Source of the DNA: Dictyophora rubrovolvata
Lineage: Eukaryota > Basidiomycota > Agaricomycetes > Phallales > Phallaceae
NCBI GenBank assembly: GCA_029959195.1
Contig: CP114127.1
Coordinates: forward strand, 496,001-560,000
Length of the DNA stretch: 64,000 bases
Direction of reading: 5' to 3'
Shown: positions 20,758 through 33,365 of the stretch, one piece after another
How the letters are laid out: the number at the start of each line of letters is the position of its first letter
How positions within the stretch are numbered: position 1 is the first letter of the stretch
The notes under the pieces: model-generated
What the model was told of the DNA's origin: nothing
Seen by the model: the letters and a program-made list of their open reading frames with translations, nothing else
Database searches by the model: none
Position numbers and translations under genes: made by a program

Positions 20758-23700
20758 GGTACGGGTTAATTGTGATACGATATCGAGAGGATAAGGTCGC
20801 TGATACTACAGAAATGAATCGTCTGGGTAAGAAAGAGGAATGAAAGCGTGCATGCACGCGCTGTCATTACCCAACATAAAACCTATTCCTTTGTTTAAAA
20901 CCTGTGCGTCTATTGGGAACTGCGTGTGAGCATGTACATCCATTGGATAAATAATGCGACATCAAAGACTAGAAGCCAATGGCATTTCAATAACTCTATT
21001 ATTATAAATAGGTCGTCATGGTTGCACTCCTGTATTGAGGTAACAGGCACGAATCTTTGGCAGATAGCTTGAGTAGAAAGCAGATGACACTGCTTCCACT
21101 TCTTTCATTTTGGCACTGCTATTTGTGTGCAATCACATTTCATTTTAACCTAATTTGGTACTGTCAGCAAATGCGAGGGGAGTAAACGGACGATCGTACA
21201 TCCATAATGAGACATTTGTGGATTGTCATTGCAATACGAGCTACCACGGCAAGTCTAGGCTGAGGCGGGGCAACATTACGCATTTGACTTGGAGCTCGAA
21301 GACCAGCAACACTGGGAGCGCCGGATGTGTTGTTTTTCTAGCTTGGATATGGAACGGGTGTTTCACTGTATCGAAGATTTTCGTTAGTACTTCTCGCAGT
21401 TTGTTCGAGTCATCCGGCGCTCAATGTTGCCGGCTACTGGTTTGTACAGGCCTAGTTGGACTTCAAGAACATAACCCAATCATACACAACACGCATAAAA
21501 AAATCGATTATCATTCAATCTGCGCGAGTATCCTAGCATCAGTCCGAGTTCAATTAACAAGTTTTTAGTATACTCCCAGTAGCACTACAATACGTCATTG
21601 GGAGATCCATCCTCGACGTAACGACAAACAATTCGCGAACCTTGAAGTCAGCCGCAACTTGCAATTGCAGCTTGATTGCAGCTCGACGGGAACACCACCT
21701 GGTGGAGCTTGAGCGTGTTTCTTCTAACAAGTCTAAACGAAATATATAAATGCATGCGAGCTGGTGGAAATAAGATTGAGTTCTATTTCGTTGCTTGTCA
21801 TTGGCTTGTCAACGGTGGAAAGGAAGAGTGAGGCGAATGACTAATCAAGACGCGTCAACGTGTCCCTACTCCGCCCGTGTGAACGCTGCATCCCCTGCTG
21901 ATATATATAGTGACTCGGCCAGACGTCTTATACGAGAACCCTGTTAGATGAATAGCAGGAGCGGTAGTGATGGTGCTACTCAAGTGCTACTGGGAACGCG
22001 GGTCCTCCGTGTAGATGGATGCGAGATCGACGGGGCGGAGATCAAAATAAGAGAAGAAGAAAGCGAGAGTGAATATCCACACAGAGGGGGGAAAAACAAC
22101 AGGAGCTCTCCCCCGCTTAGATGGTAACAACCTTAGCAGGCTGAAACGCACTCTTAGCAGTCTCAAACCCTTCGCTCCTTTCTGATTATTCGCGGGTAAA
22201 CACGCAGACACGAAGGAGAGGTTCGTTGAGCCATTCGACGTCTTTGAGATGCGTGGATCGGTAGTCTTCCGGGGACCAGTTGTCGACTCGTCTGAAGTCG
22301 TTGAGGCCTGCGCGCATGATTTCGACAGTGCAGCAGGATAGAACTGCGACAAGCTTGGAGAGATCGTACCGTGTCCGGTCAAGGAAGATGAATTCTCCTA
22401 GTTTGTTGTGTAAGAAGTATATGAATTCACAGATTCTTCACGGACGGTCGGCTAAGGATTGATTATTGTTAGGAGTTATTGAATTAGGACAGTTTAAACA
22501 CGCACGTATGTAGTGTTGTAACCATCATGATTGTTTAATGATTGCTTAATACAAAGAATATCCCTTCAAATTGTATTAATTGACGGTAGAAAAAGTCGAA
22601 TAGGCCCGCTTGAGTTGTGAGACCAGTGAAGACATGTCTTTCTGTCGAACACGTTTGACAATTAGATGGACGATGATTTCATTTTAGGATTGACATCAAC
22701 CATGCCGAATGAAAAACATGTCGGGCCAACGCTGTTGGAGAGTCCTTGCTGGTCGATGACATAGAATCATATCTTTTTTTCTTCGTTTTTTCTGCTTATT
22801 ACAAGTGCTAAAGACGGAAGAGGAAGAGAGATGGTGTTGTGTATAGAAGAATCTGAGAAGAGCTGCTGAGGAGAGCCGGGTTGAAGCGACCGAACGGAGC
22901 ACGAGAGACTTAACGAACCAACGTTTTAGAGAACAAGCCACGCATTGCTCCAGCATTGCTCAGTGGTACGGGCATTGACGTAAATAATTCCAAAAAAAAC
23001 CCGCTGCGTGAAGTTTATTATGAAAAGACTGCGGTAAATTAGCGAAACACAAAACATACTTATATCGATGGTTTTCCTTTTCGATGTCCAAAGGAGGGTC
23101 AGACCATATAGTCTTGTAAAAAAAGCTTTTTGGCTGATTACTAGGGGAGAGGTATACGAAAGGTGCACTGAACGCAAGATGCCGTGCGAAGCTGAGTGTG
23201 AAAGTTTGGCTGACGAGCGTCAACAAAACCAACCACGATTAATTATATACACTGGGTAAACTCCTGTAAATCCGGCCTCTTTCGAAACAACTTCTGATCA
23301 AAATTTTCATTGTAAACGTTGCTCTGTACAATGACTTGTACTGTGAAAATGTTCGGAGACGAGCACGCCTTTTTTTATCGTAAGGAACATTCAATATTCA
23401 ATATTCTAATTCACGGCTTAAGCTTACTAACGGGACTGAGCTTGGTTCAGATTATGTGAAAGATATTTAATCCAAGAAAAAACGACTATCTTGGGTTCGT
23501 CGCGACGTACAGGACAATATTTCTGTGAGGCGACTACTATTAGTAGTGTTAACAAGCATTGAAGCGAATTTCGCTCACTGATCTACTACATTACTTGGTT
23601 AACGTCTACCGGCCTGCTTCTTCTATCTTCGTACTCGGAAGGTGGCTAGCCCAACTCTCCAAGCTCGTGAAACCAATCTTCTTCACACACAAAGTCCACA

Positions 23701-24254
23701 CCCAATCATAGCGCTACTAGTAGGTGAAGACCTGCGTCTAGTCTACCGGCTTCCCGCCCCATTATGGTTGTTGTCTTCCTATACCGCAGGCTCCGATGAA
23801 TTTTGTGACAATTTCGGGATAAGTTGGGATGGAAACGAAAATGAAGATGAAAACGATGACCACGGCGAGCACCATCTCGGAACGTTCTCAATGCATCGAT
23901 ACACTTTTTTCAATCCGTGTAAAATGCGTAACAACGTCGATATTTTCTGGTGCAGATAGGAGAAAGAGATGAGGAAACGCGAACGCAAAAGAGTTAATGC
24001 TGGTCCTCGTTGTTTATAAGTGATCCCGTCCCTCCGCCATTGTCGTTGTTTAGCCCTTTCTTGTAAGCAATTGGCTTTGGGATGTAATAATACTTACAAA
24101 TTACGCGATAATTCATGACATATACAGTTGGCGCAGGATATTCAGAATGAAGAGAGAGGCAATTCATTCACATTGAAAATTTAAAAGTGGTATATTGATC
24201 TATCGGATGTCTTTTTTTTTTGGTCGAGCTCAAGACTATGGGGTTTGGTGAGAG
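20758..24254. other. spacer between the two DUF6535 genes
   Basis: No complete gene is recognised. One coding-like fragment is annotated separately at 22190-22405. Open frames at 21155-21568 and 23642-23959 show no family resemblance or splicing support. The region could contain promoters of the DUF6535 gene starting at 20757. Confidence 0.4.
22190..22405 (-). other. coding-like fragment of an unidentified gene
   Basis: After a CTAG acceptor near 22400, one minus-strand frame reads EFIFLDRTRYDLSKL, then VLSCCTVEIMRAGLNDFRRV, a WSPEDYRSTHLKDVEWLNEP segment and LLRVCVFTRE before a stop. The density of charged and aromatic residues looks like true protein. No family name can be given, and neither upstream exons nor a convincing 3' end could be found. 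It is probably a remnant. Confidence 0.3.
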
Positions 24255-27200
24255 TCAGCCATTTCCAGCTCGTCGTTGGATCTCTTTGGCCAAAAAGACT
24301 TGAATATCCTTTTTATCCGGTGGAATATGAAGCGATAACCTTCGTGCTGTGGATATATGTTTTAGTGTGGATAGATGAAGATGGAAAAATACCTCGTTCG
24401 CACCGGCCACCCGTCGGGCACACTCTTCAATATCATGATTCTTGTACCCCACACGCTCAGGTGTAGACTCGAGTCGTGGGTGGGACACGCCTGTCATTTT
24501 TCCAAACTCATGCGCAGACCTCTTGGCGGCCTGATGAATGTCTGAGCCTTCGGAAGACCGTACTTTCTTAGTCATAGCGGCATGGAAATCATTTAGCTTC
24601 CCCCGGCCAAGTTTCGATTTGACAACAAGAAGAAAGTTTTTTGTGTCCAACCTTTGAAACACAAGGAACTTCCATGGTTGCACAAGCACGGATGAGTTGC
24701 AGAAAACGTTGAACAAAGGCGCCTTCGGGTTCACGGACTTGAGGAGATCCATTAGGTTCGGATACATGTATTTTCTAGAAAAACGGAAATCGTCAGAATT
24801 CACTACGTTTCGGAAACAATTTGTGAAGTGGGATACAGCGTCGGGATCGCGAGAGAGGAGAGTGCATAGACTATCGCGGTTCTGTGGCACGAGCAACAGT
24901 GTGAATACGAGAGCCGTGTACCATGAGAAATTTGGATGAAGATCTCGCGAACACCATTGATATATGGGAGAGAGGTCGTGGCATTCCATAAAAGGAAACT
25001 GGGTAACCATGCTGGTGTCCATTGAATTCCAAATCGTGACCAGACACGATACTGCCAGCTCTCTGACCCTAACTGGCATAGCCTCACTCCAGAATGAATC
25101 CGTGCAGAAAATACCGACGAAGAAGGCGAGGTACTGCTCAGATGAGAGATGGGGTCTGGAACGAAGCCAGTTCCAAAAGTGGAAAAATAGATAAAATAAG
25201 GACTCCTGCCTCTGTTCTTCGTCGGCAATGAGTGGTTGATCAGAGGTAAGGTTATGATAGACGGAGACAAGGAGACGATGACGTGTTTCAAAGGTTTTGT
25301 CTAGGGAATAATCAGGCTCGGTGCCACGAAGGAAATATCGGTAAAGGAAGTCAAATTTCCACCATCCCAGCTCTGTACTATCCAGGGATACGACACCCGC
25401 GTTACGTATGGATCCCCGAGTGGGATCAGGCTTCCATTCAAATACACTATAGCGTTCAGAGGAGAGGATATGCACAACGATTGTAGCACTTCCTGACTCC
25501 TCTCTGAAGAAATGACACCACATGGCCAGTGGAAGTTTGAGACCGTTGTTGATAACATCCTTCATGATTTGGCCATAATTATGATCTATTACATTCTCGG
25601 CAATACGAGAATAACTTCGATACTCTGCTTCTTCCAGTTGACATTCTTCCAAGTCAGGAATAGACCGAAGTAGATCCCAGTGGTGGAGGTGATAAGTCAG
25701 GAGATCCAGACACAAACCATAACGCAAATCCATAACATTTGTTTCGTTGATCTCCAAAGTCCGCAAGAGATCGCTGCATATAGAGCATGAGCATTCGAAT
25801 GCCCGGCCGATACTCGGATGCACAGCTGCACACCGTGAAATAATTCGATGGACACTCCTGTCTGGAGAATTCGCATAGAGCCAGTCCAGCGCCTCAAAAT
25901 CGAGAGAAATTGCATTTTCGATAGCTTTCTTTATATTTTCTTCTCTCCAATTTGTAAATTTGGGTAATTCCTCGGTGAATATCGTGTCTCGGAACTTTCG
26001 AAGACCACGACGCATGAAGCCAACTAAATCCAAAATAAAAATGAATGCGGGTCGGAAGAGACCATGGGCGTAGTGAAGGAAACGCCGAATAGTATGTCGA
26101 ACTTTGATATTTATTCCTCTCCAAACAGTTTGAAACCTCTTTTCAGAAGTCTTGCTAATCCAACGGAGGATGGTTCCCAAGGTAAAGACAAGAACGCCGA
26201 TGTAAATCGTCAACGAAGTCGTATACGGACATTCCGCATAACGAATGGGCAATATCACAGATAAAATATAGGACATAGGTAACACCTGTAATAGCGACGG
26301 TGGTCCAGGCGACGCGAATGTCCAACGGAAATAATAGGATGATGATGCCTATAAGAAAGATGCCGACAGCAAGATGTAGCAGGGTAGGGAGGAGGTCGAC
26401 GATGGTACCAACTTTCCACAATTCGAACCCTTTGAATCGCAGCCCTCGCCTTTCCATTTGCCGTTCCAGGAATAGACGTCATATAATAATAAAGCCATTG
26501 TTTGGCTAGGACGGCAAACAGCGCGGTAGACAACGTAATTGCCAGACTAGTGAACCACAGGCCGTTCACCAAAAACGCATTTGTCGATGGTGTGAACGGG
26601 GACACAGGGGTTAGTGCTGAGCTGGGAACGTTGTTTAACGGTGTTCTACTAGATTGTGCTCGTAGTAATTGGGTTATCTCAAACAATAAGGATGCAGAGA
26701 CTTGGGTATTATCTTGCTAAAGGCTTTGCGAAGCCTGGGAGACGAATGTTGTTATAACTCCGGAGAAAAGACCAGCCTAACACGCAATAAGCTTCGAGCG
26801 TCAATTACATGCAAGCGGATGTTCCACTTACAAAAACCAGGAGAACGTCTACTGTCTCTTTCCACCCTTCTACTCTCTCGCGATCAAACGAATCGGCTTC
26901 ATCAAGGTAAGTCAACCAAACCCGAGCGTTGTCAGCTGCTTCCTCTCCAGGTCGGTCCCTGGGATATTTCTGTTCATAATCATATCGATTATTCGCTAAT
27001 ATGCATTACATCTAACGTCCAAAGCAAACAGAATCACAGTACGTACACCTAGTTTCGGATGATAAACCCTTGGCGAGTTCAAAAAACCTTTTGCGCAATG
27101 TCTTGATTTCTTCAGAGTAGTCAGATGATGGTTTTGGCGTAATACCTTCAGAACATGTATATAAGCCCCGAACGTTCATCTAAAATGAAAACGACAGTGT

Positions 27201-27340
27201 TCACCAAGAATATCACGAAAAAAGACCTGTAAAAGCTCTACGTATGCATCGTTCGGAGTTGTGCTTCCATCTTTCATTGCAGACCCCGCAGCTTCGGGCT
27301 GTGCCGCTCTGTTTTCGTTGGGGGTAACTGCTTCAGACAT
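24255..27340 (-). pseudogene. second DUF6535 gene, frameshifted
   Basis: This is a close paralogue of the gene at 17703-20757 with the same exon plan and motifs. It starts at the ATG at 27340 (MSEAVTPNENRAAQ) and carries SPFTPSTNAFLVNGLWFTSL and ECPYTTSLTIYIGV. A long C-terminal open stretch down to 24255 holds CAAVHPSIG and DRSVHRIISRC, as in the paralogue. Compared base by base with that paralogue, it lacks about 8 bp near 26445 and 1 bp near 26260, both inside the membrane domain, so the frame is broken twice. The 3' two-thirds remain open. Similarity of the two copies is high, suggesting a tandem duplication followed by decay of this copy. A sequencing error cannot be excluded for the single-base change. 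Confidence 0.8.
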
Positions 27341-29454
27341 AGCTAATTTCGATACGATGACAAGAATTGAATGTATGAGAACGTCGATACAGGGAAACGT
27401 CGAAGTGTCGCGAGGACAAAAGAGGAACGTGGGAGGGGATGCGAGTATTACCGTCTTGCGGTAACGCAATGTGCCACATTCCTTGGCCACGCAGTTTCAA
27501 TATGAGAGGTGCCTGTAAATGTGTTGTTTAACTCATTGAGCAGATAATGTGACATCGAAGAAAATACCGTATCAGCATGGAAATCGGCACTATTAGGGTG
27601 AAAATGTGTTTAATCTCGCAAATGGATATTCTAGGACATTTATTATAAATAACTTTCCACCTTTATACTTCACTGTCAACACATTGAGCCGAGTATAATA
27701 TTGCGAAGATAGAGACAATCTCCGTGCGCGTTTCGTGTTTTAAGATACCGGTCTAGTATGCGTATTAGCTGGATGAGGCAAATCACCAGCCTAAGGACCC
27801 GGTAAATCCATACAATAATAGAGCTCGACCTACCATCAGAAATTTAAAATGCCAATGCAGCGAGGCCGAGTATAATTAGCGTGAATTCACATGACACGTG
27901 AAAAGAGTGCTATTATCTGGATCGCAACTGCTGCATTTGCTAGCGCTTCGGCTTGTTCAATGTTTAGCATCCATTTTCACACTTACACGAGTTTGAATAT
28001 GTCAGTAGTTCATGTCGACAAGGGAAAGATGGTCTGGAAACAATTGATTCAGTATTCAAGTTTGACCTAGAGTGAAAGAACGCTAACCTTTATGTAATAA
28101 ACTTCTCATAAAGCAACCTCATTGTCTTTGTCATTGTGATTTTCACGGAGAACCATGATGAAAATCATTGAGTCGACATTCTGCCAGAGCATTCAAAGAC
28201 TGCGTTCATAGATTATAATGGAGAAACGTTCCGCTAGTTTATTTTCATATTTGAGCTCTTGACATTGTGATATGTGTATCGTACGACTGCAAGTAGTTTC
28301 CCGGGGTAGCTTTCTTCTTTGGTATTGCAGAAGTCTCGTGACGCCAGCGTGCATGAAAATACCTATCATGCCTACTTAAATTATATTGCGTAGACCTGTA
28401 TATGAAGGGACAGCGATATCCGATCCGAGTCAACGCATAGAGTCTCATGGTACGCATATTTTTTTCACTCACAACCTGAGTTATTCCATAGAAACGCAAG
28501 CACGATCCGAATAGATGGCCTAAAAACCAAATGATCTCCTGGCAGATTAGACTTTCCAAGCTATCAAGCGATTCAAATTTAATGCACCTTATCATCTTAG
28601 TTTTTCAGCATTAGCTCAGTTTCATTGAGATTTCCCGTGAAATAGCATCGCGTCATTCATTAATATCGAAGTTCTTGGGGACGAGACATTGAGGCTTCGT
28701 GCACAAAACGACGATGCCGCGCTGAGCTAGAAATTGCCGCCTCCGGCTTTGGCCGCTTAAAGTTCCTGACTTGAATTCCCACTTTGAGTTTGGGGGACTT
28801 CGGCGTTCTGCAAGTGTTGGGTCCAACACAATAATTCAATAATTAGTTTTTTAGGCTTGGACAATTAGGTCAGAAATGTTATAATTGAATTCCAAAACAC
28901 GTCATTGTGTTATCGTCCAACCACGTACGAGATAGCCGGCGCGGACGAGTCCGCGACTTTCAAGTTGTCCATACCAAACGTCATGATGTTTGTCCTGATT
29001 TTCTGCCTCAGCTGGATTTTTTTGTATTTAAACCCCTCATTACACGTTTTTCCTCATCATTTTCCCTCATCATTTTTCCGCTAGAACGCCGTCCTACTGA
29101 ACCTTTCGCGGAACATATTGAGTATAGCTTCCAACGACTGTTCACTTGGGGCTGCAGTGTTTTGAATTAACAACAGGTCATTTAAACCATGCATCCTCAA
29201 GCTTTTCCTCAATCCCACCGCCAGTCTGCCTCAAAAGTTGAGGTCCGCGTGTTGTCGAGGGTGGGTAATCAGCCATCCGAGAATAAAACGGCAGCGCAGG
29301 GTATTCAGGAAGCATTGCTTCGCGAAAGTCCCAGGAAAAAAGTGAAACGGGTAAGGATCACGATCATCGTTGTGTTTCATAGGGAAAACATTTCTTATGC
29401 CAATCTAGAACGAGAACATACGGCCATCCCGTGGCAGTTCTCAATCTAGCTCCT
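27341..29454. other. gene-poor stretch
   Basis: No recognised gene. A short plus-strand frame at 29189-29449 begins with a reasonable ATG and contains a possible intron, but it ends at the edge of the dispersed repeat and has no family resemblance. Confidence 0.35.
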
Positions 29455-29935
29455 GATTCGCAGCATCAGATCTTTTCTGATGCTCGTCCAAGTAGATTGG
29501 GACCGCGGGTTGGGCTAACTCGAACCGGAGTGGTGGGGGTATTTTTTTGGATGGAAGAGGAACTATAGGAGTGCGGGTGCGCTATCAGCGCGATAGACAG
29601 GTTGGATGAAATGTGCTCGACGGCCTTCCTTCGGGGCACTGGATGGAAGGGGCATTTGGCGCACAAGTCAGAGGGAAAGAAGGGAGATCGTGTTGATGGT
29701 GGATCCCACAGCTGGAATCTACTGTTCAATTGGATGGATTTGGTTGGTTGGAAGATGGAAGAAATGCAAAAGCAGACCCTGTTGTCTTGTCGTGGGTTGC
29801 AACGCCGATCAGAGCAAACGAAAAAGGTCACTTGCGAGACTAATAACCCTCTAGGCTATTTGTCTCGTTATTGATCAAGAATCTGTCTCTTAAAGCGAAG
29901 TGACCCAAGTCTTGGACTTTTTTTTCAATTCTTTT
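29455..29935 (+). repeat. copy of the dispersed repeat family (copy d)
   Basis: The segment starts with a small hairpin (AGCATCAGATC / TTTTCTGATGCT). It continues with AAGTAGATTGGGACCGCGGG, AATGTGCTCGACGGCCTTCC, GGTGGATCCCACAGCTGG, GCAACGCCGATCAGAGCAAA and CTCGTTATTGATCAAGAATC, ending CTTAAAGCGAAGTGACC. This gives a compact version of modules seen separately at 7636-8180 and 10572-11464. No protein-coding capacity is visible. Confidence 0.7.
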
Positions 29936-31514
29936 TTTCTATTAGTCTCTTAATAATATATAGTTTACCATTCAAAATATTGATCTTGAACTATCTGTTA
30001 CATAAGTTCAAAGTTTCATTTGAAAACTTGCGAGTCAAACCGAATTATGTTCCTTTCCCAAATCCCTGAGATCATCGATCCAAGTTGAGTTTATTTGAAA
30101 ATTTGTATTCCTATGGGTCATCGCGATTCACGCGCCACGACAGAGGATGCCTGTGCGGTACGCGTGCGTCATACGCGTTTGTGACAACACGTGACAGCCA
30201 AGCATGCCTTCGTCCCTCTTGCGTCCTTCGATCAAAATTCATTGCACTTCATACGATGTGCCATATTAACAATACTTCTTTTTTCTACTCTAGAATTACT
30301 ACATCGTCTCTAGTGAATAACTCTCCCAAAGTCAAGGATGTTGGGTACTCTACGATTGATCCTGAAACATACCCGACACAACCGACTCGGAGATGCTATC
30401 AAGGTCAGCAGTTGAGAACTGTGAACAAATAAATACAAGGGTTGGCTCCACGGAAGAAGAAAATCTGTATCCCGCATTTGTATGTTTGGCCTTTCTTTCT
30501 GGTTAGTTGTCGCCGCCTATTTTTTTTGCAGATTGAAAGTGTACAATTTATATGTCCTCTTCGTAACATGCATTCGCAGGTTCATGGATCCATTTCATAG
30601 TGTTAGTATTTGTCAGGACGTCCGTATTTACACCGACACCACCAATTCGATACTCAACGATCCCACCCAACCAGGCATTATGATGATATTCAAAGCTGAC
30701 TGCGACCTAGACCCCGTCGGCACAGGTGACGGACTTGGCTGCAAAAAGTTTCATTTCGCGATGTCAGGAATTCAACGCAAATCTTTGGCCAGATCACGTT
30801 CTACGCGGTTACTCATCGATCCGCTCAATTCAGAATGCATGCACACCTTCTCATTGCTCATATTCCCTCGCTACTTCAGATTATTCCGTTGGGACATATC
30901 TGGAATAGTTTTCACCAAAAAGATCAAACTTACTTCCTCAATTCTTACATCGGTGCAGTTACAGTCATGCGACGCCTGAACAACGGGGCCTGGACACTTC
31001 AATTTCCAAATCCTCTTTGCCGCTGCCCCCAAGGCTCTCAATTCACCTGCCAGCGCCACTTTCTCGCAAATTTTAGTGCCAGGAGGCTGTTTATTTGTCT
31101 TTGGGAACAGCCTAAGTTTTCCCCCTTTTGTCAAGTTATTTGCCGCCCGCAATCTGAAAGGTCGGGCCATGGCAGAGTGCGCCCCCTTGTCGAGTCACGA
31201 CAGCCATGGCTGGACGAAGCCACGGTCGGCGCATGAAAATACCCGCCAACCGGCGCTCTGATTATCCTTAATACTTGTAAATCATAATTGGAAAGAAAAA
31301 ATTACATTGTGGAGGTGAGGGCAAACACGTATGCATAGGTAACGCTGATAAACACTGGGCATCAAGTAACAATTACTATTTTGAATGAAATTAAAAATTC
31401 TTGTCTCGGGTGTTTCTGGTGATTTCCAGTAATTTTAGATGTCATGAGGATCGATTCAATTGCAAAAAATTGATAAGACTGAGGAAAAAGTATGGCATGA
31501 CTAAGAAAAACTAG
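29936..31514. other. stretch without recognised gene
   Basis: Several overlapping plus-strand frames between 30482 and 31240 look partly protein-like (for example one containing IYTDTTNSILNDPTQPG). They do not form a coherent spliced model and match no family I know. No RNA gene is seen. Confidence 0.35.
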
Positions 31515-32052
31515 CAGATTTACAATTGTTGATATAGCTCAAGTTGACGAAGCTCTGCGATCACTTGATCCAATATAAGGACTAGGCCGTCGTAAGTAGC
31601 TTCGCCAAACAGGAGAGTTTCAGACTTGTTAATACGTCTAGTCTCAATATCCACGTAGTCCCGAAGGCTATGGAAGAACCTGGTGAGTGGAGCATTGAAC
31701 GACTTCAATAATGGCTCTCCGAACAATTGTACTGGGTACCAGGCTGACATCCTCGCATTACATATCTTGTTGAGATTAACGTAGCTGAATAGACCTTTGA
31801 AACTTTCTTTAAGAATCTCGATTGTCTCTTTATCGGAGATGTCAACATCTTGAAGCGGCCGCTCAACGTACGCTAAATGTCAGAGTGTTGCATAATAAAT
31901 AACCCAAACGAATGATTCAACATCGTGACAAATCTCATGTTTTATGGTTCGGCTACACGTCATAGCATGAACGAGCTCGCAAGCCATGAATTAAACAGTA
32001 CCCTGTGACCATATATATGCAAAAGATACGTTAATTAGAGGTACAACGCACC
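31515..32052 (-). pseudogene. inverted duplicate of a FunK1-like kinase 3' end
   Basis: Read on the minus strand this segment parallels 33586-34110 almost base for base. It has the end of an intron, then codons around FMACELVHAM, HEICHDVESFVWVIYYATL, HLAYVERP and a C-terminal EATYDGLVLILDQVIAEL. These are features of the fungal FunK1 kinase family C-lobe, where the HD-x-ESF segment is typical. In-frame stops interrupt it and the copy ends abruptly at 32052, where a MITE begins, so it lacks the catalytic exons. It and the direct copy at 33366-34096 form an inverted duplication around the MITE. Confidence 0.75.
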
Positions 32053-32687
32053 TGTCAGGGCTACTCACTCAGACTAGAGGGAGGGGATCCTAAGCAAAAT
32101 ATATTCTAGGAATAATACTAACTCACCTAGAGGGAGGGGATCCTAAGAGAACAAACTTAGGGATCCCTCCTCCTCTAGGGCTACTAACTATATACTATGA
32201 AAAACAGCGAAGGCCACACGCGGCCTTCGGTTCGTGGACTGGGCGCGGATACACGCCGGTCCCAGACTTTTAGCTGGGGCCTGTCAGGGTATGCTAGCGT
32301 CGTCCCCTTATTTTTCTACATTTATCTTTGGTTCTGGTCTATTTTATTTATTTCCATATTTCTCGTATTCTATCCCATCTCTTGCATTTCCCTCTCCTTC
32401 CGTATTCCTATTTTTCCTCCAACAGGCGCTGAGTGCCCGTTCTCATCAGAGCCATGGCCTAGGCCCCAGCTAAAAGTCTGGGACTGGCGCGTATCCATGC
32501 CCAGTCCATGAACCGAAGGCCGCGTGTGGCCTTCGCCGTTTTTCATAGTATATAGTTAGTAGCCCTAGAGGAGGGATCCCTAAGTTTGTTCTCTTAGGAT
32601 CCCCTCCCTCTAGGTGAGTTAGTATTATTCCTAGAATATATTTTGCTTAGGATCCCCTCCCTCTAGTCTGAGAGAGTAGCCCTGACA
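32053..32687. mobile_element. composite of two MITE copies in inverted orientation
   Basis: A 5' partial copy (32053-32281) beginning TGTCAGGGCTACTC runs into a complete copy in reverse orientation (32282-32687). The complete copy begins TGTCAGGGTATGCTAGC and ends GAGTAGCCCTGACA. The unit length of about 406 bp matches the single copy at 41405-41811. Inside each unit is a doubled CTAGAGGGAGGGGATCCTAAG, followed by a palindromic partner, and GGCCTTCGGTTC. There is no coding capacity. Terminal TGTCAGGG / CCCTGACA inverted repeats indicate a DNA transposon derivative. Target duplication is not evident. Confidence 0.8.
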
Positions 32688-33365
32688 GTAAGGATGAATA
32701 AAATAACCTCCTATTCTCATCATTTCCTTTCTTGTTTGCTCCTTTTTCTTTCCTTTTGTACTTGTATTGATTCTAAATCCATTCTTTTGTGTCGCTCCTT
32801 TCTTTCTTTTTGTTTTGTCATTGCCTTGAAATTCTTTTGTTCGCTCTTTATAATAGTATAGACTCACTGACTCATATGCCCCTTTTTTTTATTACTCACT
32901 TTTCTCTTTGTTTCTTTTTCTTCTTTATTACAAATCCGGCTCACAATTACTAATTGTGTTGCCACTCAAAGTCCAAAAACATTCTTATTGTTCCAAAACG
33001 TATAAATACTGCATGTAAATACCTGTAACAGCAGCAATACCTACGTTAGTTTGACTCAAGTTTAAGTTTGTGGTTTTTGTTTAGTGTTTTTGGTTTTGCC
33101 TCTTGTCTATCTCTACGCTCACGTCTTTATCTTTGGAAAACTCTGAGACTGTACATTTCGGAGTATAAACTTGCGATCTGAGTTATCATGATTATCATAC
33201 TTTGCCTCACAAGCAACCCTTGATTTGTTAACAGTAACCGTCTTTGGTTATTATTGTTTGTTGTTGTTTCCATCACCTCCCCCCCCTATTTCGCACTAAG
33301 CAGCACCTGGACTCGCTCCACGGAGATTGACTACCTCACTCATTCTTTTCTTGTGTATTTCACTA
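32688..33365. other. pyrimidine-rich spacer, no gene
   Basis: The spacer is T- and TC-rich, with TATAAATA at 33001-33008 and a C-run near 33283-33290. It could be an old LTR or promoter remnant, but I see no diagnostic ends. It borders a splice acceptor (TTCACTAG) that opens the kinase exon at 33366. Confidence 0.4.

Noticed and set aside
21155-21568. 137-codon plus-strand frame between DUF6535 genes
   Set aside because: Cysteine/serine-rich, without recognisable motifs; start and end lack supporting context.
29189-29449. Short frame starting MHPQAFPQSHRQ
   Set aside because: Possible GT-AG intron, but the spliced frame ends after about 70 residues at the edge of a dispersed repeat; no family.
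30482-31240. Overlapping plus-strand frames of 130-165 codons
   Set aside because: They overlap in different frames, give no coherent spliced protein and match nothing known to me.
32053-32687. A single 635-bp foldback element
   Set aside because: The separate 407-bp copy at 41405 shows that the unit ends at TGTCAGGGTATGC, so the locus is two copies, one truncated.
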